A stretch of 64,000 bases of DNA from Ammoniphilus sp. CFH 90114 (GCF_004123195.1 NZ_SDLI01000011.1:1-64000); one strand, 5' to 3'; positions 51,288 to 61,074 are shown, counted from the stretch's first letter. Notes: generated from the sequence alone by a model not told the origin. Made by a program: numbers and translations.

Positions 51288-52157
51288 CTAGTTGTAATGG
51301 ATCTTCTTATCCAATCCGAAAAATTGAAAAGCGGCCAGCAGCAACAGTAATACCACCATCACGATCGTTAAAGCCGATGCCATGCCCTGGTCCCAAAACG
51401 AAAAAGCTGTTTCAAAAATATAGTACAACAGCAAATTGCTAGCGTTATCAGGTCCACCCTTGGTCATGATGACTAAGTGATCGACCAGCTTAAAGGAATT
51501 GGTGACGGCAATCACCATGACGAATAACGTCGTCGGCATGAGCAGGGGAAAGGTCACCCGGCGAAACACCGTCCAAGGTTTCGCTCCGTCCATGGAGGCC
51601 GACTCATACATCTCTTCCGAGATATTCTGCAGACCAGCTAAATAAAAGATCATAAAATAGCCTGCTTCCTTCCAGATCACCATGATGACCATCGCCCACA
51701 TTACAAACGTCTGATCGCCTAACCAATTAATTTGTCCCTGTCCAAGCCACTGTAAAAGTTGGCTGATTGCTCCATACTCAGGGGTGTAAATAAACAACCA
51801 AATGTTAGCCACGGCAATCATCGGCACGACCGTAGGATAAAAGAAAGCCGTCCGAACAAACCCTTTTCCCCGTAACACTTTATTAGCAAACAAAGCCATC
51901 CCCAAAGCTAAAGCCATACTCGTAGGCACGGTGCCTAGGGCAAACCACAAGTTATTTTTAAGCACCTTCCAAAACACATCATCTTCCATCATCCGTTGGT
52001 AGTTTTCCATCCCGATAAAAAACGGCTCTGGGGAACCCAGATCCGCTTGGTAAAAGCTGAGGACCAGTGTCTTCAGCACGGGATAAAAGGTAAACAGGAT
52101 AAGGAAGATCAGGGAAGGAAGAAGCAATAACCAAGCATAGATGTTGGTTTTCCCCAT
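51288..52157 (-). CDS. Carbohydrate ABC transporter permease (UgpA/MalF type)
   Basis: A 289-aa permease beginning with a long hydrophobic segment (AWLLLLPSLIFLILFTFYPV). The EAA-loop YESASMDGAKPWTVFRRVTFPLLMP is clear. It lies 14 bp after the binding-protein gene and 14 bp before the second permease. Confidence 0.9.
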   Translation of the reverse strand: MGKTNIYAWLLLLPSLIFLILFTFYPVLKTLVLSFYQADLGSPEPFFIGMENYQRMMEDDVFWKVLKNNLWFALGTVPTSMALALGMALFANKVLRGKGFVRTAFFYPTVVPMIAVANIWLFIYTPEYGAISQLLQWLGQGQINWLGDQTFVMWAMVIMVIWKEAGYFMIFYLAGLQNISEEMYESASMDGAKPWTVFRRVTFPLLMPTTLFVMVIAVTNSFKLVDHLVIMTKGGPDNASNLLLYYIFETAFSFWDQGMASALTIVMVVLLLLLAAFQFFGLDKKIHYN

Positions 52158-52170
52158 CTTCTCTCCTCCT

Positions 52171-53508
52171 TTACTTATTAAATGGAGCTAATACTTTGTC
52201 CGCTTCCTCTTGAGCCTTCTTAAGGGCTGCCGCAGGTTCCGACTGACCCGTTACAGCAGATTGCAGGGCATCGTTGAAGGCCTTGCTCACTTTTCCGTTA
52301 TTGTGTGTGGATAACTCTGCATGGGCAAATTCCAATTGATCACGAGCAACCGCTGCAGCTGGGAATTCCGTGACATATTGCTTCATCTTGTCCGTTTCGT
52401 AAGCAGATTTACGCGTAGCCACGTAGCCCGTATCAATACTCCATTGTGCAGCACGCTCAGGCTCGGTCATCCACCGAATAAATTTCCAGCTTGCTTCTTG
52501 CTTGCTTTCATCGATCCCTTTAAACATATAGAAATTCCCGCCGCCTGTTGGACTTCCAAAATTCTGCTTCGCTGGCAAATACGCCACTCCGAAATCAAAC
52601 TTGGCATTGCTCTTGACATTCGTTAAGTTACCTGTTGTATGATACATCATCGCCGTTTTTCCTTCTAAGAAGTCAGAAGGAACGGTCGCCCACTCAATGA
52701 CCCCTTCCGGCATCACTTGATGCTTCTTCGCTAAATCGACCCAAAGCTGAAGAGCTTCTACATTTTCAGGGGTTTCAAAGTAGACTTTCTTTCCGTCTTC
52801 CGACATGAGGTTTTTTCCGTTTTGCAGAGCAAAAGCCTGGAACATCCAGTAAGGGAACCCAGACGTCGGAATCTCTACTCCCCAGCGTCCATCCTTTTTC
52901 AATTTCTTGGAGTACTCTACGAGCTCGTCCCAATTTTGCGGGGGCTTCTCGGGGTCAAGTCCTACTTCACGGAAAGCGTCTTTATTGTAGTAAAGAACGA
53001 TCGTGCTTCGTTGGAACGGAATGCTATAGGTCTTTCCTTCTGTTTGCGAGTTGGCCATAAAGCCTGGATAAAAGTCATTGATATACTCGCTTCCGCCATC
53101 TTTTGCAATAAAATCATCTAGTGGAAGAACCGCATCCATATCGAGCATGGTAAAGAGTTCGGTAGACAGCATAACTGCTACATCAGGAGGGTTTTTCCCT
53201 TGTACGGCAGCTTGAATTTTCGTAGTCGTGTCCTGATAGCTTCCTGTATAGACAGGCTTCACCTGGATGTTGGGATGCTCCTGATTGAATTGTTCAGCCA
53301 TGTCATCCACGATTTTCGTTAAAGGTCCACCCACTGCAACTGGATAAAAGAAGGTTAAATCTACTTTTTCCTCTTGTTTCGGTGCTGTCGCCTCTGCCTG
53401 AACTGGCTTAGCTTGATCCTGCGGGCTGGACGTCGGCGCCGAGGAGCAGCCTGCAGCCAGGGCTAAACTACTTACACTTAAAAGCATATTCCTCCACATT
53501 TTACGCAT
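52171..53508 (-). CDS. Extracellular solute-binding lipoprotein (UgpB type)
   Basis: A 445-aa SBP family 1 lipoprotein with lipobox LALAAGC. Stretches such as VDLTFFYPVAVGGPLTKIVD, KPPQNWDELVEYSKKLKKDG and WKFIRWMTEPERAAQWSIDT place it in the glycerol-3-phosphate/sugar-binding group. The start overlaps the ATPase stop by 8 bp; a second ATG is three codons in. Confidence 0.9.
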   Translation of the reverse strand: MRKMWRNMLLSVSSLALAAGCSSAPTSSPQDQAKPVQAEATAPKQEEKVDLTFFYPVAVGGPLTKIVDDMAEQFNQEHPNIQVKPVYTGSYQDTTTKIQAAVQGKNPPDVAVMLSTELFTMLDMDAVLPLDDFIAKDGGSEYINDFYPGFMANSQTEGKTYSIPFQRSTIVLYYNKDAFREVGLDPEKPPQNWDELVEYSKKLKKDGRWGVEIPTSGFPYWMFQAFALQNGKNLMSEDGKKVYFETPENVEALQLWVDLAKKHQVMPEGVIEWATVPSDFLEGKTAMMYHTTGNLTNVKSNAKFDFGVAYLPAKQNFGSPTGGGNFYMFKGIDESKQEASWKFIRWMTEPERAAQWSIDTGYVATRKSAYETDKMKQYVTEFPAAAVARDQLEFAHAELSTHNNGKVSKAFNDALQSAVTGQSEPAAALKKAQEEADKVLAPFNK

Positions 53509-54628
53509 ATTGTTCCCTCTCCCCTATGTAGGTGTATGTATTTTCAAAGGGCAGACGCTTCCCTGATTCTTGATCAAAGAGAAGCATCTGCTCCGCTTTC
53601 AACTGGACATGGATTTCATCCCCACGCCTTAAGTTCCACTGACCGTTCCATTTCGCTTTCCACCGTTGATCGTCCACTTGAAACTCTACGATCGTCTCAG
53701 AACCAAGTAATTCCACACTCTGAACCGTAACTAGCCATTTCTCGTCCCCTGTTGCACTCGTGGGAGCTGGTTTCAGAGCTTCAGGGCGAATCCCTAAGAT
53801 CACCGATTTTCCTCGATCCACGCAGGGAGCCAAACGAATGGGGATCATTTTTCGTTGACCATCCAGTATGACTTCGACTCCCCGATCATGAACCAGACCC
53901 TTCACGGTATTCATCGGTGGAGCGCCCATAAATTGGGCTACAAACAAATTGGCCGGATCATTGTACACTTCTAAAGGATGTCCGATCTGCTGGACTTCAC
54001 CGTCACGCATCACCATCATTCGATCGCCCATCGTCATGGCTTCGACCTGGTCATGAGTAACATAAATCATCGTAATCCCAAGTTCTTGCTGAAGTCGGCG
54101 TATTTCCGTCCGCATCTGCCCTCGAAGCTTAGCATCTAAATTAGATAAAGGCTCGTCCATTAGACAGATGGGATGTTGACTCACAATCGCTCGTCCTAAC
54201 GCCACCCTTTGTCTCTGACCACCTGAGAGCTCTTTGGGTTTTCGATTCAGCAGCTGTCCAATTCCCAACATCTCCGCAGCATGATCTAATCTTTTCTTCT
54301 GTTCCTTTTTAACCACTCTGCGGACCTGCAATCCAAACAAAATATTGTCTTTTACTGTTAGATGCGGGTACAGGGCATAATTTTGAAAAACCATGGATAT
54401 ATTCCGTCCACTCGGGGGGATACCATTCATTCTTTTCCCATCGATGATCAGGTCACCTGAAGTGATTTCTTCAAGCCCTGCGATCATACGAAGAGTTGTC
54501 GACTTTCCACAGCCCGAAGGCCCGACCATGACGAAGAATTCTCCTCGTTCAATGGTGACCCCGACGTGACTTACCACCTGCTGTTGGCCGTAGCTCTTGC
54601 CGACATTCCGTAATTCAAGTTGGGCCAC
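53501..54628 (-). CDS. ABC transporter ATP-binding protein (UgpC/MsmK type)
   Basis: A 375-aa ATPase with Walker A GPSGCGKST, signature LSGGQRQRVALGRAI, Walker B CLMDEPLSNLDAKLR and the C-terminal TOBE/regulatory domain (ILGIRPEALKPAP). A GTG at 54628 follows GGAGGGAAGGGA and is preferred to an in-frame TTG at 54661. First gene of the order ATPase-SBP-permease-permease. Confidence 0.9.
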   Translation of the reverse strand: MAQLELRNVGKSYGQQQVVSHVGVTIERGEFFVMVGPSGCGKSTTLRMIAGLEEITSGDLIIDGKRMNGIPPSGRNISMVFQNYALYPHLTVKDNILFGLQVRRVVKKEQKKRLDHAAEMLGIGQLLNRKPKELSGGQRQRVALGRAIVSQHPICLMDEPLSNLDAKLRGQMRTEIRRLQQELGITMIYVTHDQVEAMTMGDRMMVMRDGEVQQIGHPLEVYNDPANLFVAQFMGAPPMNTVKGLVHDRGVEVILDGQRKMIPIRLAPCVDRGKSVILGIRPEALKPAPTSATGDEKWLVTVQSVELLGSETIVEFQVDDQRWKAKWNGQWNLRRGDEIHVQLKAEQMLLFDQESGKRLPFENTYTYIGEREQYA

Positions 54629-54782
54629 TTCCCTTCCCTCCTTTAAGTTGGCACACCGCAATACTTTCTCATCTTATCAACGGAGGGTAAAGCCACTATG
54701 GAATAAATGTAAAGATTTGGTTAATGTTTATGTATTCCAACACACAAAAAGAAAGGCGACTTTAACGTCTGCCATACAAAAC

Positions 54783-55097
54783 TTAAAAAATCATATTTCG
54801 CCTATCTACAAGTTCACGAAACCATTCCTCATCCTTTGTATCTAGAGCCAAGTCAATAAGCGAGTCTAAACCCTGCAACTGACTTAGGATGTACGGCGGC
54901 AGTTTATCAATATGCCGATATTCAACCGGGAACCCGTCCCTCTTCCTTTTTAGAAAGGTTTCCTCCGAGATCTGCTTAGGCTCTCCCCAGCGGTCTGAGC
55001 CCACTAAGTACTCCTGCCTGTAATAAAATCGTCTCTCTTTATAGATTTCACAAATGTATTTGATTTTCTTGAAATCGTTCAGGTGGTGCTCCCTCAA
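54783..55097 (-). CDS. IDEAL-domain-like protein, 104 aa
   Basis: The C-terminus (LIDLALDTKDEEWFRELVDR) matches the short IDEAL motif found in small Bacillales proteins such as ComK-regulator or YpiB-like proteins. The rest is Tyr/Lys/Arg-rich. A TTG start at 55097 is used because GGGGAG lies 8 bp upstream. Divergent from the zinc-ribbon/TauE pair. Function unknown. Confidence 0.62.
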   Translation of the reverse strand: MREHHLNDFKKIKYICEIYKERRFYYRQEYLVGSDRWGEPKQISEETFLKRKRDGFPVEYRHIDKLPPYILSQLQGLDSLIDLALDTKDEEWFRELVDRRNMIF

Positions 55098-55262
55098 GTT
55101 GTCATCTCCCCTCTGTGCCTTCTTGTTTCTATCAATATATTCAGCAAGAGGGTGGCTGGTTCTCCTGTTATACAGCCCTTATTCACGGAATTGAGGATGG
55201 TAGAAAAGTCCATTTTCTATTAGAATAGATCTATATTATGGAATAGCGGGGAAACTAGAAGA

Positions 55263-55433
55263 ATGATTCATTTAACCTATCGATGTGATTTTTGCGGGGC
55301 GCATACCGTACATATGTTTATTTCGCAATACGGAAACTATATTTGTTCATGTTGTATCCAGGATAAACGAAATCAGGACCGCTTCGATACCCTGGACGAG
55401 GATCATGACAATGTTACTTATGAGGGTAAATAA
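55263..55433 (+). CDS. Small zinc-ribbon protein, 56 aa
   Basis: A 56-aa protein with CDFC near the N-terminus and CSCC about 20 residues later (YRCDFCGAHTV and NYICSCCIQDK), a plausible zinc ribbon, then an acidic tail. The ribosome binding site is weak. It ends 3 bp before the TauE-type exporter start, so the two are probably cotranslated. No named family recognised. Confidence 0.6.
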   Translation: MIHLTYRCDFCGAHTVHMFISQYGNYICSCCIQDKRNQDRFDTLDEDHDNVTYEGK

Positions 55434-55436
55434 AGC

Positions 55437-56234
55437 ATGTTAGACTCCTTATTTTTGATCCTGATCGGAACGTTAGCTGGTTTATCCGGCTCCTTAGTAG
55501 GTCTAGGCGGAGGATTCATCATCATTCCCTTTTTGGTGTATTTCTTCCCCTTAAGTCCTCAGCTTATTGTTGGGACTTCAATGGCCGTCCTGTTTATTAA
55601 CTCCTTGTCTAGTACCCTTGCTTATGTAAAACAAAAGCGAGTCGATGTACAAAGCGGCACTTGGTTCGCCATCGCCATGATCCCAGGATCTATTATGGGA
55701 GCCATCTTAACAAAACTCATTCTTACAGGGGAAATATTTCACCAGGTCTTCGGTCTGTTTGTGTTAGCTGTATCTATTTTTATCTTTGTTAACCCCAATC
55801 GACCTGTTCAACTGCCTTTTCGCCATAGCGTGAATCGACACTTTATAGATTCGACTGGAAGTGAGTTCCACTACTCTTATTCTAGAGGATTTGCCCTTAT
55901 GGTGAGTTTTGTTACAGGGTTTCTTTCCTCCTTCTTAGGAATTGGCGGCGGCTCCATTATGGTTCCTACCATGGCGCTGATGCTCAACTTTCCTCCGCAT
56001 GTCGCCACGGCTACCTCCATGTATACGATTCTTATCTCTTCTTTCAGCGGTACTCTTTCTCATGGAGTGCTAGGTCACATTAAGTGGGAATACGTCCTAT
56101 TCTTAAGTCCGGGAGCTTTCTTGGGTGGGCAGTTGGGGGCTAAGCTAGCTTCGAAGCTTCCTTCTAAGATCTTAATGTACATACTTGGGGGGACCATGAT
56201 TCTCATTGCATTAAGAATGATGTTGCATCTGTAA
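55437..56234 (+). CDS. Sulfite exporter TauE/SafE family protein
   Basis: A 265-aa membrane protein with about eight segments arranged as two repeats. The paired family motifs are SLVGLGGGFIIIPFLVYFF and FLGIGGGSIMVPTMALMLNF. GAGGG precedes the ATG. Family members export sulfite, sulfoacetate or other small organosulfur anions; the substrate here is open. It follows a tiny zinc-ribbon gene. Confidence 0.88.
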   Translation: MLDSLFLILIGTLAGLSGSLVGLGGGFIIIPFLVYFFPLSPQLIVGTSMAVLFINSLSSTLAYVKQKRVDVQSGTWFAIAMIPGSIMGAILTKLILTGEIFHQVFGLFVLAVSIFIFVNPNRPVQLPFRHSVNRHFIDSTGSEFHYSYSRGFALMVSFVTGFLSSFLGIGGGSIMVPTMALMLNFPPHVATATSMYTILISSFSGTLSHGVLGHIKWEYVLFLSPGAFLGGQLGAKLASKLPSKILMYILGGTMILIALRMMLHL

Positions 56235-56266
56235 TACCTTATTAGGGCAGAAGGAACAAGCGCCGG

Positions 56267-56440
56267 CTATTTTTTTTGCCCGTGCTTGTGCATCACAACC
56301 TTCCAGTTGTTTACTTCATGCCCTAGCTTCTCCATCAGGTCTAGAATCATGGCCGTAGACTTTAAATCCAAGCAATCCCATTGTTTCAAATGCTCTTTAA
56401 TATCAAACTCTCTATCATTTCTAGTAGATCCTCTAGTCAT
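56267..56440 (-). CDS. Small hypothetical protein, 57 aa
   Basis: A small basic protein (MTRGSTRNDREFDIKEHLKQ, then a helical C-terminus ending HKHGQKK). The ATG at 56440 is chosen for its GAGGTGG 6 bp upstream; another in-frame ATG at 56455 lacks one. No family recognised. Confidence 0.5.
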   Translation of the reverse strand: MTRGSTRNDREFDIKEHLKQWDCLDLKSTAMILDLMEKLGHEVNNWKVVMHKHGQKK

Positions 56441-56514
56441 CACGAACCACCTCATAGGAATATCTTACTATTCCATTATAAGGTATTATTCGTTCTTTTA
56501 AAAGAACAATTTGT

Positions 56515-57288
56515 TCATTTTTTCGTTAACAAAAACTCTAAAGTCTCTCTGACAAACCACTCCGGATCTTCCACCTGCGGAGAATGTCCTACGCCAGGAT
56601 GAGTGATCAGCTTCCCGTCTTTAAAGCATTCGATGGTCCGCTTCATATCCTCTAGTGAAATCAGTACATCCTGCTCTCCAAAGAGAAGTAATGTAGGCTT
56701 CGCGAATGTAGCTGCCCATTCCGAATAATCAATAGTTCCGAGCGACTGGGCATTCGGTATGGCTGTATGCGTACTGTTCCAAGCATCTTCAACCAGATCC
56801 AAGAATAACGGAGTATGGGCTCCCTTGGGCACCACAGCGGTTAAAGCGGACTTGAGCAATTCACGATTCGTGGAATACTGCTCAATGATCTGATATTTAT
56901 CCTCGGAAGTAACAAAGCCATCCGCGGGAGCTGGGTTAAGCAAGATTAACTTATCCACTTGATCTGGGATTTTTGAAGCGACATCCATGGCGATGACTCC
57001 ACCCATGGAATGACCGACAAGTGAAAAGTGGGAGATTCCCATTTGTTTGATAAAGGAGACTACATCCTCCCCATATTGCGGTACCGAGTAGCCATCCGTT
57101 GGTTTTTCTGACTGCCCACAACCTCTTAAATCCACCATATAAACCGTGAAGTGGCTAGCCAGCTCCTCTTTCACAAGATTCCACCATTGCTTGCTTCCCA
57201 GGTTGCCGTGGATGAGAAGAAGAGTATTTTCTCCTTCCCCCCACTTTTCATAGGACATGGAAAATCCATTTACCTGCAATCGGTTCAT
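56515..57288 (-). CDS. Alpha/beta hydrolase
   Basis: A 257-aa alpha/beta-hydrolase-fold enzyme. The oxyanion region LLIHGNLGS, nucleophile elbow GHSMGGV, acid LLFGEQDVL and the histidine in GVGHSPQVED are all in place. No signal peptide. It overlaps the 60-aa gene by 4 bp and so belongs to the Liv-type transporter operon; it may act on the imported compound (ester or lactone hydrolysis), which is inference. Confidence 0.85.
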   Translation of the reverse strand: MNRLQVNGFSMSYEKWGEGENTLLLIHGNLGSKQWWNLVKEELASHFTVYMVDLRGCGQSEKPTDGYSVPQYGEDVVSFIKQMGISHFSLVGHSMGGVIAMDVASKIPDQVDKLILLNPAPADGFVTSEDKYQIIEQYSTNRELLKSALTAVVPKGAHTPLFLDLVEDAWNSTHTAIPNAQSLGTIDYSEWAATFAKPTLLLFGEQDVLISLEDMKRTIECFKDGKLITHPGVGHSPQVEDPEWFVRETLEFLLTKK

Positions 57289-57467
57289 ACTTTAGCCTCC
57301 TCCGTATGTAAGACATGATGAATGTACGCTATAGCTTCCTGTAAGGTATTGGCTTGAATGTCTTCATCGCCTTGAACATGGGTAACCTTAATCCTCCAGT
57401 GCCCCGCCCGTTCGTCCTCTGGTTTATAGAACCGAAGCACAAACGATACCATTTGCTGTATCCCCAT
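57285..57467 (-). CDS. Small hypothetical protein, 60 aa
   Basis: A 60-aa soluble protein (FYKPEDERAGHWRIKVTHVQ, then LQEAIAYIHHVLHTEE). Its ATG directly abuts the livM stop codon with GAGGAAAATAA upstream, and its stop overlaps the hydrolase start (ATGA). It is clearly part of the operon. No family recognised. Confidence 0.65.
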   Translation of the reverse strand: MGIQQMVSFVLRFYKPEDERAGHWRIKVTHVQGDEDIQANTLQEAIAYIHHVLHTEEAKV

Positions 57468-58470
57468 TTATTTTCCTCCTCTTGCTGCCCATTTCTCTTG
57501 GATCGTACCGACAATCCCTTTTGGGAAGAACATTACAATTAAAATGTAAATGATTCCAAAGAGAATGAGCCATCTTTCAAAAATCCAATGAACTTTGGCT
57601 AGCTCCGTTAACGAATCATGAGCATATTGGATAATGACCGATCCCAGTAACGGTCCAAAGAGCGTTCCCACGCCTCCCACAATGGTCATAAGCAATGCAT
57701 CTACGGTTTTATCGACGGCAAAAACCGATGTATTCACGAATTTAATCGACAAAGCGTACATGATCCCTGCTAAAGAAGCCGATACACCAGCTACAATGTT
57801 TGGCAATGATTTTGTAATGGACGACTTGATAGCCCAGCGATTCTGTCCGCTGCTCATTTTCTCGTACGGCTACCAACACTTTCCCTACCGGAGATTCTAT
57901 GAATCTTTTAAGAAGAAGATACATCACAACCATAAAGATACAAGCGACATAGTAAAACGTCAGTCTGTCGCTGAGCAGCTTCGGAATCGCAAAGGTAAAT
58001 CCATCATTTCCTTGGGTCAGCGTTCTCCATTTTTCTGCTACAATGAAGAACAACTCAGCAAACGCAAGGGTTATCATCGCGTAAAAGGTTGCCTTCAAAC
58101 GCAGCGAGAGGAACCCGATAAACAAACTGATGATAAAGGCCAAACCAACCGTAACTAGTACCGCCACCAAGAGAACGCCGAAGGTATTATCCCATTGCTT
58201 CATCATGATGGCTGTAGCATAGGAGCCCAAACCAAAGAACATAGCATGCCCAAACGAGATGATTCCCGTATATCCAAGCAGGATGTCATAGGACATGGCA
58301 AATACGCCAAGGATAAACATCTGAGAGACCATGATCATCGTACTGCGAGAGTCAAAGATAAGGGGAAAAGCCAGCATTCCAGCTAGGATGACAAGTTGGG
58401 TGGCTAATGAACGATTCCATAGCATCTTTTTGTCTAATGTGGACCGAAAAACCTTTGCCTCTGTTTTCAT
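57468..58470 (-). pseudogene. livM: Branched-chain-type ABC permease LivM, frameshifted
   Basis: Two overlapping minus-strand frames together make one LivM permease. 58470 down to about 57805 encodes membrane segments and the GYTGIISFGHAMFFGLGSYA motif up to GYQVVHYKIIA. A second frame continues NIVAGVSASLAGIMYALSIK to the end at 57468. One extra base in the AAA run at 57799-57801 (minus strand) explains the shift. Everything else looks intact, so this is a recent inactivation or a sequencing error. Without repair the protein lacks its last two or three segments. Confidence 0.8.
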
Positions 58471-58477
58471 TCTCTTC

Positions 58478-59338
58478 TCACCCCTTTACCCCAAATAAAC
58501 CCGATGGTTTGATTAATAGCACGATTGCCATTAAGAGCACATTCACAGCCAGTGTTCCCTCAGGGAAGTAGTAGGCCATAAACGCACCGGATAATCCAAC
58601 TAATACGCCAGCTAAAGCCGAACCTTTAATGCTCCCCATTCCTCCGATCACCACCACAATAAAGGCCAGTAGCATATTTTCCATACCAATAGATGGGTTG
58701 ATCGAACCCGAGTAAGGCCCCATCAAGACACCACCCAAGGCTGCCAAGCCCGCTCCAAACATAAAGACGAGAGCAAACACTTTCTTGATATTAATGCCAA
58801 GCGCTTGCACCATTTCCTTATTCATCACCCCCGCTCGAACGATTAGTCCAATCTTCGTACGATTCATGACGTATTCTAATCCAATAAGAACGAGTAATCC
58901 TACCAGGATGATAAATACACGGTACTTAATGATGATCAACTCGCCAACTTGCCAGCTCCCATCCAAGTAAGAGGGTACAGGCATCGTATGCTGGTTAGGT
59001 CCCCAGAATACTTTGAGCAACTCGCTGAGAACTAACATCGCCCCCATCGTGATTAAAATTTGTTGAATATGATTGCCGTAAACGGGTCTAATAATAAACC
59101 GCTCCATCATAAAGCCAAGTAAGATTCCAATCAAAACGCCGCAGAGGATTCCCACGATAAAATTGCCTGATATCAGATAAAACCACGCTCCCGCATACGC
59201 GCCCCAGGCAAATAATCCACCATGAGCAAAGTTCAAGACATCCATCAAGCCAAAAATCAGGGTAAGTCCCGCTGCCAACAAAAAGATCAACATCCCGGTT
59301 GCCAATCCATTGACACCAAGGGTCAGAATTAAGTCCAT
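58478..59338 (-). CDS. livH: Branched-chain-type ABC transporter permease LivH
   Basis: A 286-aa permease with FGLMDVLNFAHGGLFAWGAYA near the N-terminus and VVVIGGMGSIKGSALAGVLVG near the C-terminus, both family hallmarks. It follows livF by 16 bp. The family carries branched-chain amino acids, urea or short-chain amides. No periplasmic-type binding protein gene (LivK) is in the window. Confidence 0.9.
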   Translation of the reverse strand: MDLILTLGVNGLATGMLIFLLAAGLTLIFGLMDVLNFAHGGLFAWGAYAGAWFYLISGNFIVGILCGVLIGILLGFMMERFIIRPVYGNHIQQILITMGAMLVLSELLKVFWGPNQHTMPVPSYLDGSWQVGELIIIKYRVFIILVGLLVLIGLEYVMNRTKIGLIVRAGVMNKEMVQALGINIKKVFALVFMFGAGLAALGGVLMGPYSGSINPSIGMENMLLAFIVVVIGGMGSIKGSALAGVLVGLSGAFMAYYFPEGTLAVNVLLMAIVLLIKPSGLFGVKG

Positions 59339-59354
59339 GTCTTCTCTCCTCTCT

Positions 59355-60062
59355 CTAGGCGATGCCTAGGTATTGTTTCTTCAATTGTTCGTTCTGCTTA
59401 AGATCTCTCATCGTTCCCGAATGGACCGTGTGCCCGTCATCAATAATATAGTAGGTATCGCCAACTCCACTGGCCATGATAAAGTTTTGTTCTACCAATA
59501 CCACGGTCGTCTTTTCTTTGATTTGATTGATCGAGTCCATCACCTTCTCAACCACAATCGGTGCAAGCCCTTTGCTCGGTTCATCAATAAGCAGCAGCTC
59601 ATTATTGTTCACATACGCTCTCGCAATAGCCAACATCTGCTTCTGGCCACCACTTAAATGACCGCCTTTCTTCTTCCAGTACGTCTTCAAGTCCGGAAAA
59701 AGCTCTAATATGTACTCAAGACTGGCTAGTGTTCTCTCATCTTCTTTTTGCATGGCCACTTTCATATTTTCTTCCACGGTCAGATCACCAAAGATGGACT
59801 GATCCTCCGGAACGTATCCGATTCCCTTCTTGGCGATCGTGTAGGTCGGAAGAGCACCAATTTCCTCACCTTTAAATAGGATGTTTCCTTTGCTAATGGA
59901 GTTCAACCCCATAATTGAGCGAAGAGTCGTTGTTTTTCCTGCCCCGTTTCGCCCAAGCAGTACGGTCACACCGCCTTGCTGAACTTCAAACGAAACCCCT
60001 TGCAAAATATGATACTGTCCGATATACGTTTCGATTTGATTTACTTTAAGAAGCGTCGTCAT
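59355..60062 (-). CDS. livF: Branched-chain-type ABC transporter ATP-binding protein LivF
   Basis: A 235-aa ATPase with Walker A GRNGAGKTT, the LivF-type GIGYVPEDQSIFGDLTVEEN, signature LSGGQKQM and Walker B LLLIDEPSKGLAP. Overlaps livG by 17 bp. Confidence 0.92.
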   Translation of the reverse strand: MTTLLKVNQIETYIGQYHILQGVSFEVQQGGVTVLLGRNGAGKTTTLRSIMGLNSISKGNILFKGEEIGALPTYTIAKKGIGYVPEDQSIFGDLTVEENMKVAMQKEDERTLASLEYILELFPDLKTYWKKKGGHLSGGQKQMLAIARAYVNNNELLLIDEPSKGLAPIVVEKVMDSINQIKEKTTVVLVEQNFIMASGVGDTYYIIDDGHTVHSGTMRDLKQNEQLKKQYLGIA

Positions 60063-60819
60063 ACAATCCTCCCAAATACGCCGTTTGCACCAGATGATTG
60101 TTCATGATCTCTTCCGGTGTTCCATCTGCAAGTAATTTCCCATTAAAAAGGACTGTTAAGGAATCTGACAGGTCGAGCACCATGTCCATCTTATGTTCAA
60201 TAAGAATAATCGTTCGATCCTTCTTTTCCTTAATCTTTTGGATTACCTCAAGGATAGCCGGAACTTCTTCCAAAGACATTCCCGCAGTAGGCTCATCAAA
60301 TAACAAAATTTCAGATTCTAAAGCAAGCAGCATGGCAATTTCTAGCTTTCTCTTCTCCCCATGAGCTAGATTTTTAGCTAAATGATCTGCCTTCTTCTCT
60401 AGTAAAACCGTTTCCAAGAGATGATAGGACTTCTCTTCAAACGACTTAAACCGCTTAAAATGAGAAAAGAAATTATACAAGATACCTGCCTGAGCTTGCA
60501 CGGCTAGCCTTACATTTTCCATCACGGTTAGTTGAGGGAACACGTTGCTAATCTGAAAGGATCTCCCAATCCCCTTCCTCGCCCTTTCTGCTGGAGAAAG
60601 CTTCGTAACATCTTGCCCCTTAAAAAGCACTTGCCCCATCGTTGGCTTCAGCTGCCCGCTTAATAGATTAAAAAACGTCGTCTTCCCAGCACCATTCGGA
60701 CCAATAATAGACTTGAACTGATAAGCTGGAACCTGAAGTGAAACTTGATTGACGGCTGTATGCCCACCAAACGAGATGGTCAGATCCTTGGTTTCAAGAA
60801 TTATCGAATTCGAACTCAT
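60046..60819 (-). CDS. livG: Branched-chain-type ABC transporter ATP-binding protein LivG
   Basis: A 257-aa ATPase with Walker A GPNGAGKTT, the LivG-type GIGRSFQISNVFPQLTVMEN, LAHGEKRKLEIAMLLALE and Walker B LLFDEPTAGMS. GCAGGTGAG precedes the ATG. First gene of livG-livF-livH-livM-60aa-hydrolase. Its upstream neighbour is the second IS-like element. Confidence 0.92.
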   Translation of the reverse strand: MSSNSIILETKDLTISFGGHTAVNQVSLQVPAYQFKSIIGPNGAGKTTFFNLLSGQLKPTMGQVLFKGQDVTKLSPAERARKGIGRSFQISNVFPQLTVMENVRLAVQAQAGILYNFFSHFKRFKSFEEKSYHLLETVLLEKKADHLAKNLAHGEKRKLEIAMLLALESEILLFDEPTAGMSLEEVPAILEVIQKIKEKKDRTIILIEHKMDMVLDLSDSLTVLFNGKLLADGTPEEIMNNHLVQTAYLGGLYDDAS

Positions 60820-60971
60820 CGACTCACCTGCTTTTCATTTTTCGATTTAGTTAATGTTATCTTAACGAGTGATGGTTACATATAAGTTACAGCATAGGAG
60901 TAGGGTTGTAATAGGTGAGTTGAGTTGCCTCTGAGAGGCTTTGTCGAAAGGGTACTATAGTATTTACTCAG

Positions 60972-60994
60972 ATTTTTTAAATAAAATTGTGGAT
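60972..60994 (+). repeat. Outer left terminal repeat, copy 2
   Basis: 23 bp, one mismatch to the copy 1 outer repeat. Confidence 0.8.
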
Positions 60995-61074
60995 GTTGAA
61001 AAAGGAGAAGTGTCTTGGGTCATCGATTTCATGTGTCGGTTCTCTTGTCGAGTGGCTCAAGTAGTATATACTAG

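Noticed and set aside
57742-57857. Programmed frameshifting in livM
   Set aside because: The shift needed is +1 at GCC-AAA-CAT, with no recognised slippery heptamer or downstream structure; a simple indel is more likely.
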